Assembly: GCA_003152975.1 (NCBI GenBank)
Contig: PMBP01000478.1
Coordinates: 1 to 6,460, forward strand
Length of the DNA: 6,460 nt
Origin: Phycisphaerales bacterium
GTDB taxonomy: Bacteria > Planctomycetota > Phycisphaerae > Sedimentisphaerales > Anaerohalosphaeraceae
Direction of reading: 5' to 3'
In this document: piece by piece, positions 5,441 to 6,460 of the stretch
Position numbering within the stretch: position 1 is the stretch's first letter
Layout of the letters: each line of letters starts with the position of its first letter
Position numbers and translations under genes: made by a program
The notes under the pieces: generated by a model
The model's database searches: none
What the model saw: only the letters and a program-made list of their open reading frames with translations
What the model was told of the DNA's origin: nothing

Positions 5441-6058
5441 ATGAAACTGGCTTTGTTACTTTCAATCGCCCTGACCGTCGTGCTGGTTCCCACCAGTTAC
5501 GGCTTGGTCATCGGCAACTTTGAGGGCTCGCTCGATAGTTGGACGCCGAACGATGCCACCCTTTCCCAGGCCACCATCGGCGCCACCGTCGGCAGCGGAT
5601 CGATGAAGATCGCCGGACCGGGCGGCTGGCATATCGACGGCAAGCTCGACCTCAAGCCCTCGCTCCTGGGCGTCCTCGGATCCGTTACTCAAATCTCGGC
5701 CGATGTCACCGCATATGTCGCGGATATGCCGGGCAACGGCTGGATGAACATGGAAATGATCTACAACGGCCAGAACTCCGGCACCAACAACAACATCGGC
5801 TGGCAATCCCTCGGCGCCAAGGACATCAACATTTGGGACGGCCAAACGCACACCCTGGTCTGGGATGTCCCCGCGGCCCTGAGGACCAAACTGGGCGGCA
5901 TCGACAGCAGCATCCAGTGGATGGAGCTGATGATCATCACCAACAACGGCGGCCAAAACTCGCAACTCTATGTGGACAATATCAAAATGATCCCCGAACC
6001 GGCCACCATGGGCCTGCTCGGAATGGGCGGTCTGGCGCTCCTGCGACGCCGCAAATAA
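5441..6058 (+). CDS. Secreted PEP-CTERM-anchored protein with beta-sandwich-like domain
   Basis: 205 residues. A signal peptide (MKLALLLSIALTVVLVPTSYG, about 1-21) precedes a domain starting LVIGNFEGSLDSW and ending SQLYVDNIKM. That opening and closing pattern is typical of carbohydrate-binding or galactose-binding-like jelly rolls in secreted proteins. The domain is rich in Gly, Asn, Asp and Trp. The C-terminus is a classic PEP-CTERM sorting signal: IPEPATMG (184-191), a short hydrophobic helix and the basic end LLRRRK. Family knowledge: exosortase recognises this tail and processes the protein at the inner membrane, with export to the surface or matrix. No exosortase gene is in the window. 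The gene appears monocistronic, with its own promoter and terminator. The function of the main domain, possibly sugar or matrix binding, is inference. Confidence 0.88.
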   Translation: MKLALLLSIALTVVLVPTSYGLVIGNFEGSLDSWTPNDATLSQATIGATVGSGSMKIAGPGGWHIDGKLDLKPSLLGVLGSVTQISADVTAYVADMPGNGWMNMEMIYNGQNSGTNNNIGWQSLGAKDINIWDGQTHTLVWDVPAALRTKLGGIDSSIQWMELMIITNNGGQNSQLYVDNIKMIPEPATMGLLGMGGLALLRRRK

Positions 6059-6099
6059 TGATCCCGTAATAGCGAACGCTTTTTTATCGTTCTGATACT

Positions 6100-6132
6100 G
6101 GGGCAGGCCCTCCTTCCTGCCCCTCTTTTTTT
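6100..6132 (+). terminator. Intrinsic terminator of the PEP-CTERM gene
   Basis: A perfect 8-bp GC-rich stem, GGGGCAGG (6100-6107) with CCTGCCCC (6116-6123), an eight-base loop, then TC and seven T (6126-6132). It lies 41 bases after the stop codon. Confidence 0.92.
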
Positions 6133-6185
6133 GCGCCCGGCCTATTCTACACGATCGGGGTCATTTATTTCATTTCCCTCTGCCT

Positions 6186-6215
6186 CTGGCATTCCCACGG
6201 CAAAGCGGATACAAT
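6186..6215 (+). promoter_or_regulatory. Putative promoter of the beta-propeller protein gene
   Basis: CTGGCA (6186-6191) and TACAAT (6210-6215) with an 18-base spacer, matching the -35 and -10 consensus at four and five of six positions. It lies between the preceding terminator and the next start codon at 6244, leaving a short leader of about 20 bases. Confidence 0.5.
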
Positions 6216-6243
6216 CCCCGCTCGCTATCTCAGGAGATAAACC

Positions 6244-6460
6244 ATGCGCAAACCAATGATCGTTTCGTGCCTGGCCGCCGCATTGTCGGCCGCCCCGCTC
6301 TTGGCCGCAAACTGGCCCCAGTTCCGCGGCCCCGACGGCAACGGTCTCGCCTCGCAGACCAACCTCCCGATGGAGTGGTCCGCCGACAAAAACATCCTCT
6401 GGAAGGTCCCCCTCCCCGGTACCGGCTGGTCGCAGCCGATCGTCTGGGGCGACCGCGTCT
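6244..6460 (+). CDS. Secreted PQQ-like beta-propeller protein, N-terminal part
   Basis: Partial: 72 codons are visible and the frame stays open to the window end. ATG 6244 has AGGAG seven bases upstream (6232-6236). A signal peptide (about 1-22, with a likely cleavage near PLLAA) is followed at once by NWPQFRGPDGNG, then LPMEWSADKNILWKVPLPG and GWSQPIVWGDRV. This is the characteristic opening of PQQ-binding-like (quinoprotein/BamB-like) beta-propeller proteins, which are abundant in Planctomycetes. Later blades are outside the window. Whether it binds PQQ, acts as an enzyme or serves as a periplasmic scaffold cannot be told from this part. Confidence 0.85.
   Translation, partial: MRKPMIVSCLAAALSAAPLLAANWPQFRGPDGNGLASQTNLPMEWSADKNILWKVPLPGTGWSQPIVWGDRV

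Noticed and set aside
6191..6215. Resemblance of this stretch to the REP-like palindrome at 4206
   Set aside because: Only scattered matches and no stem; overlaps a normal promoter-like sequence.

Overview
This 6.46 kb window looks like chromosomal DNA from a GC-rich planctomycete-type bacterium, possibly the Phycisphaerae or Sedimentisphaerales side of the phylum. Three things suggest this, and the assignment is inference only: a secreted protein with a PEP-CTERM tail ending in three arginines and a lysine; a secreted PQQ-type beta-propeller protein that opens with WPQFRGPDGNG just after its signal peptide, a start common in Planctomycetes; and a flotillin with an NfeD-like partner. No tRNA, rRNA, CRISPR array, transposase or phage gene was seen.

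Left part, plus strand (1-2360). The window opens inside the second AAA+ module of a ClpC-type chaperone, which ends at 516 and is followed by a strong intrinsic terminator. A new transcription unit starts from a sigma70-like promoter at 630-658. It carries a two-helix membrane protein with a long cytoplasmic TPR-like domain (699-1712) and then a small, less GC-rich three-helix membrane protein of unknown function (1739-2326). A perfect 10-bp hairpin follows, shared with the converging unit on the other strand.

Middle part, minus strand (2498-4912). An NfeD-like membrane protein with an OB-fold lies upstream of a flotillin. This is the arrangement known from the Bacillus YuaF-YuaG and E. coli YqiJ-YqiK pairs, which organise membrane microdomains. 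The flotillin coiled coil contains an almost exact tandem duplication of a 44-residue block plus a half copy. The NfeD-like gene has a Gly/His-rich loop that includes a run of nine G, and its stop codon lies inside a 9-bp tandem repeat. The 150-base gap between the two genes holds a REP-like palindrome.

Right part (4913-6460). A 528-base non-coding region separates the minus-strand pair from a plus-strand gene for a PEP-CTERM-anchored secreted protein. The region holds an operator-like palindrome next to the NfeD-like gene, a possible distal minus-strand promoter, and a well-formed plus-strand promoter with a leader hairpin. The PEP-CTERM gene ends at a textbook terminator. After a further promoter-like sequence, a secreted PQQ-like beta-propeller protein begins and runs off the window.

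How the genes might work together: the flotillin and the NfeD-like protein almost certainly form one membrane-scaffold module. The membrane-bound TPR protein converging on them could be functionally linked, but only proximity supports that. ClpC, the PEP-CTERM protein and the beta-propeller protein appear to be independent units.
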